DNA from: Chlorobiota bacterium
GTDB lineage: Bacteria > Bacteroidota > Bacteroidia > Bacteroidales > VadinHA17
DNA: 41,586 bases
Direction: 5' to 3'
NCBI GenBank assembly: GCA_013152085.1
Contig: JAADHC010000060.1
Location: forward strand, 1-41,586
This document shows positions 41,124 through 41,586 of the stretch, piece after piece. The notes under the pieces were generated by a model. That model was not told the origin of the DNA, did not search any database, and was given only the letters and a program-made list of their open reading frames with translations. A program made the translations under genes and the position numbers. The first letter of the stretch is position 1, and the number at the start of each line of letters is the position of its first letter.

Positions 41124-41576
41124 TTAACCGGATGACCTGATTTTATCCAAAAGGGTATTTAATTGTATAGCCTCTTTTTCCGTCAGGTTGCTCATCGGGT
41201 GGTCCAGCTCCTGTTCACAATGATCCATACCTGCTATCAGTTCAAGGCCATTCTTTTCAATGCGGATATCCTTTACGCGCCGGTCATCCTTGTTCTCCAC
41301 ACGGGCAATCAGTTTCCTGGCGTATAAACGATCAATCAGGCGACTGACATCCGGCCGGCTGTCAAGCAACCGTTCCCGGATATACTGGATACTGACAGCC
41401 CCGGGATACTGACTTCTCAAAATCCGCAGGACATTATACTGAACCGGCGTAAGTCCGTATTTCTTCATCAAAGAAAGAAACCTGTACGTTAGGTAATTGT
41501 TGGTGTAATAGATATTGATCCTTGCCTTATGAAATTCGTTGCGGAAACGGCCATGGATCTCTTCCTCAATTTTCAT
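41124..41576 (-). CDS. MarR-family transcriptional regulator
   Basis: A 150-residue winged-helix protein. The N-terminal helix is RFRNEFHKARINIYYTNN. The DNA-binding part is GLTPVQYNVLRILRS, then IRERLLDSRPDVSRLIDRLY, with the wing RVENKDDRRVKDIRIEKNG (DxRxxxI/L is the MarR signature). The C-terminal dimer helix is LTEKEAIQLNTLLDKIR. Length and order match the family. The start is 10 bp from the window edge, so its promoter and any divergent target gene are not visible. The ligand is unknown. Confidence 0.93.
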   Translation of the reverse strand: MKIEEEIHGRFRNEFHKARINIYYTNNYLTYRFLSLMKKYGLTPVQYNVLRILRSQYPGAVSIQYIRERLLDSRPDVSRLIDRLYARKLIARVENKDDRRVKDIRIEKNGLELIAGMDHCEQELDHPMSNLTEKEAIQLNTLLDKIRSSG

Positions 41577-41586
41577 GGTTGATTTG

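Overview
The window looks like a piece of a Bacteroidota chromosome, probably Bacteroidales or a relative. The evidence is a primary-type sigma factor of about 290 residues without region 1.1, a small RRM-type RNA-binding protein, SusC/RagA-style TonB-dependent receptors with a carboxypeptidase-regulatory N-terminal domain, DUF4369-type thioredoxins, and many promoters that fit the Bacteroidota consensus (-33 TTG or TTTG, 17-20 bp, -7 TAnnTTTG) rather than the E. coli one. No rRNA, tRNA, CRISPR array, insertion sequence or prophage was seen.

Layout. 1-2939 (+): the end of a TonB-dependent receptor, then a cold-shock/stress-type group (RRM protein, cold-shock protein, a divergent RpoD-like sigma factor). 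2971-6287 (-): a lipoprotein of the D-aminoacylase/amidohydrolase family and an outer-membrane barrel protein, separated by about 0.9 kb of gene-poor DNA with a 22-bp-periodic TACGTA array and two GACTCC...GGAGTC hairpins. 6402-15441: the most distinctive block. A GntR/HutC regulator faces a minus-strand set encoding a 2-oxoacid dehydrogenase E2, a fused E1 alpha-beta, a decayed HAD phosphatase remnant, a PHP-domain hydrolase, a sorbitol-6-phosphate-dehydrogenase-like SDR and, behind a terminator-like hairpin, a SorE-like zinc dehydrogenase. This reads as an incompletely described polyol or ketose catabolic locus with its own TPP/lipoate complex. 15501-19102: a patatin-barrel (PlpD-like) protein, a redoxin and a membrane-anchored SRPBCC protein.

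19332-27851 is an outer-membrane nutrient-uptake region: a porin, a response regulator without a kinase, a beta-helix lipoprotein, a TonB-dependent receptor, a YwqK/MORN-like protein, a small carboxypeptidase-regulatory-domain protein and a second barrel protein homologous to the one at 5550-6287. Three upstream regions carry 7-bp repeats spaced 4 bp apart (GTTAAAT type), the geometry expected for an OmpR/PhoB-class regulator, so they may form a local regulon. 27843-29636 is a GH2 glycosidase lipoprotein. 30344-41576 is mostly housekeeping: aroE, a DUF368 lipid-carrier transporter, a ComA-type phosphosulfolactate synthase homologue, a TPR protein, folD, ffh, argS, a family-2 glycosyltransferase, a thioredoxin-fold periplasmic protein and a MarR regulator.

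Three clear gene fragments (HAD, beta-helix lipoprotein C-terminus, BNR/Asp-box) and one unclear one lie in the gaps, so this region has lost genes. All functional calls come from reading motifs by eye; no alignment or database search was run.
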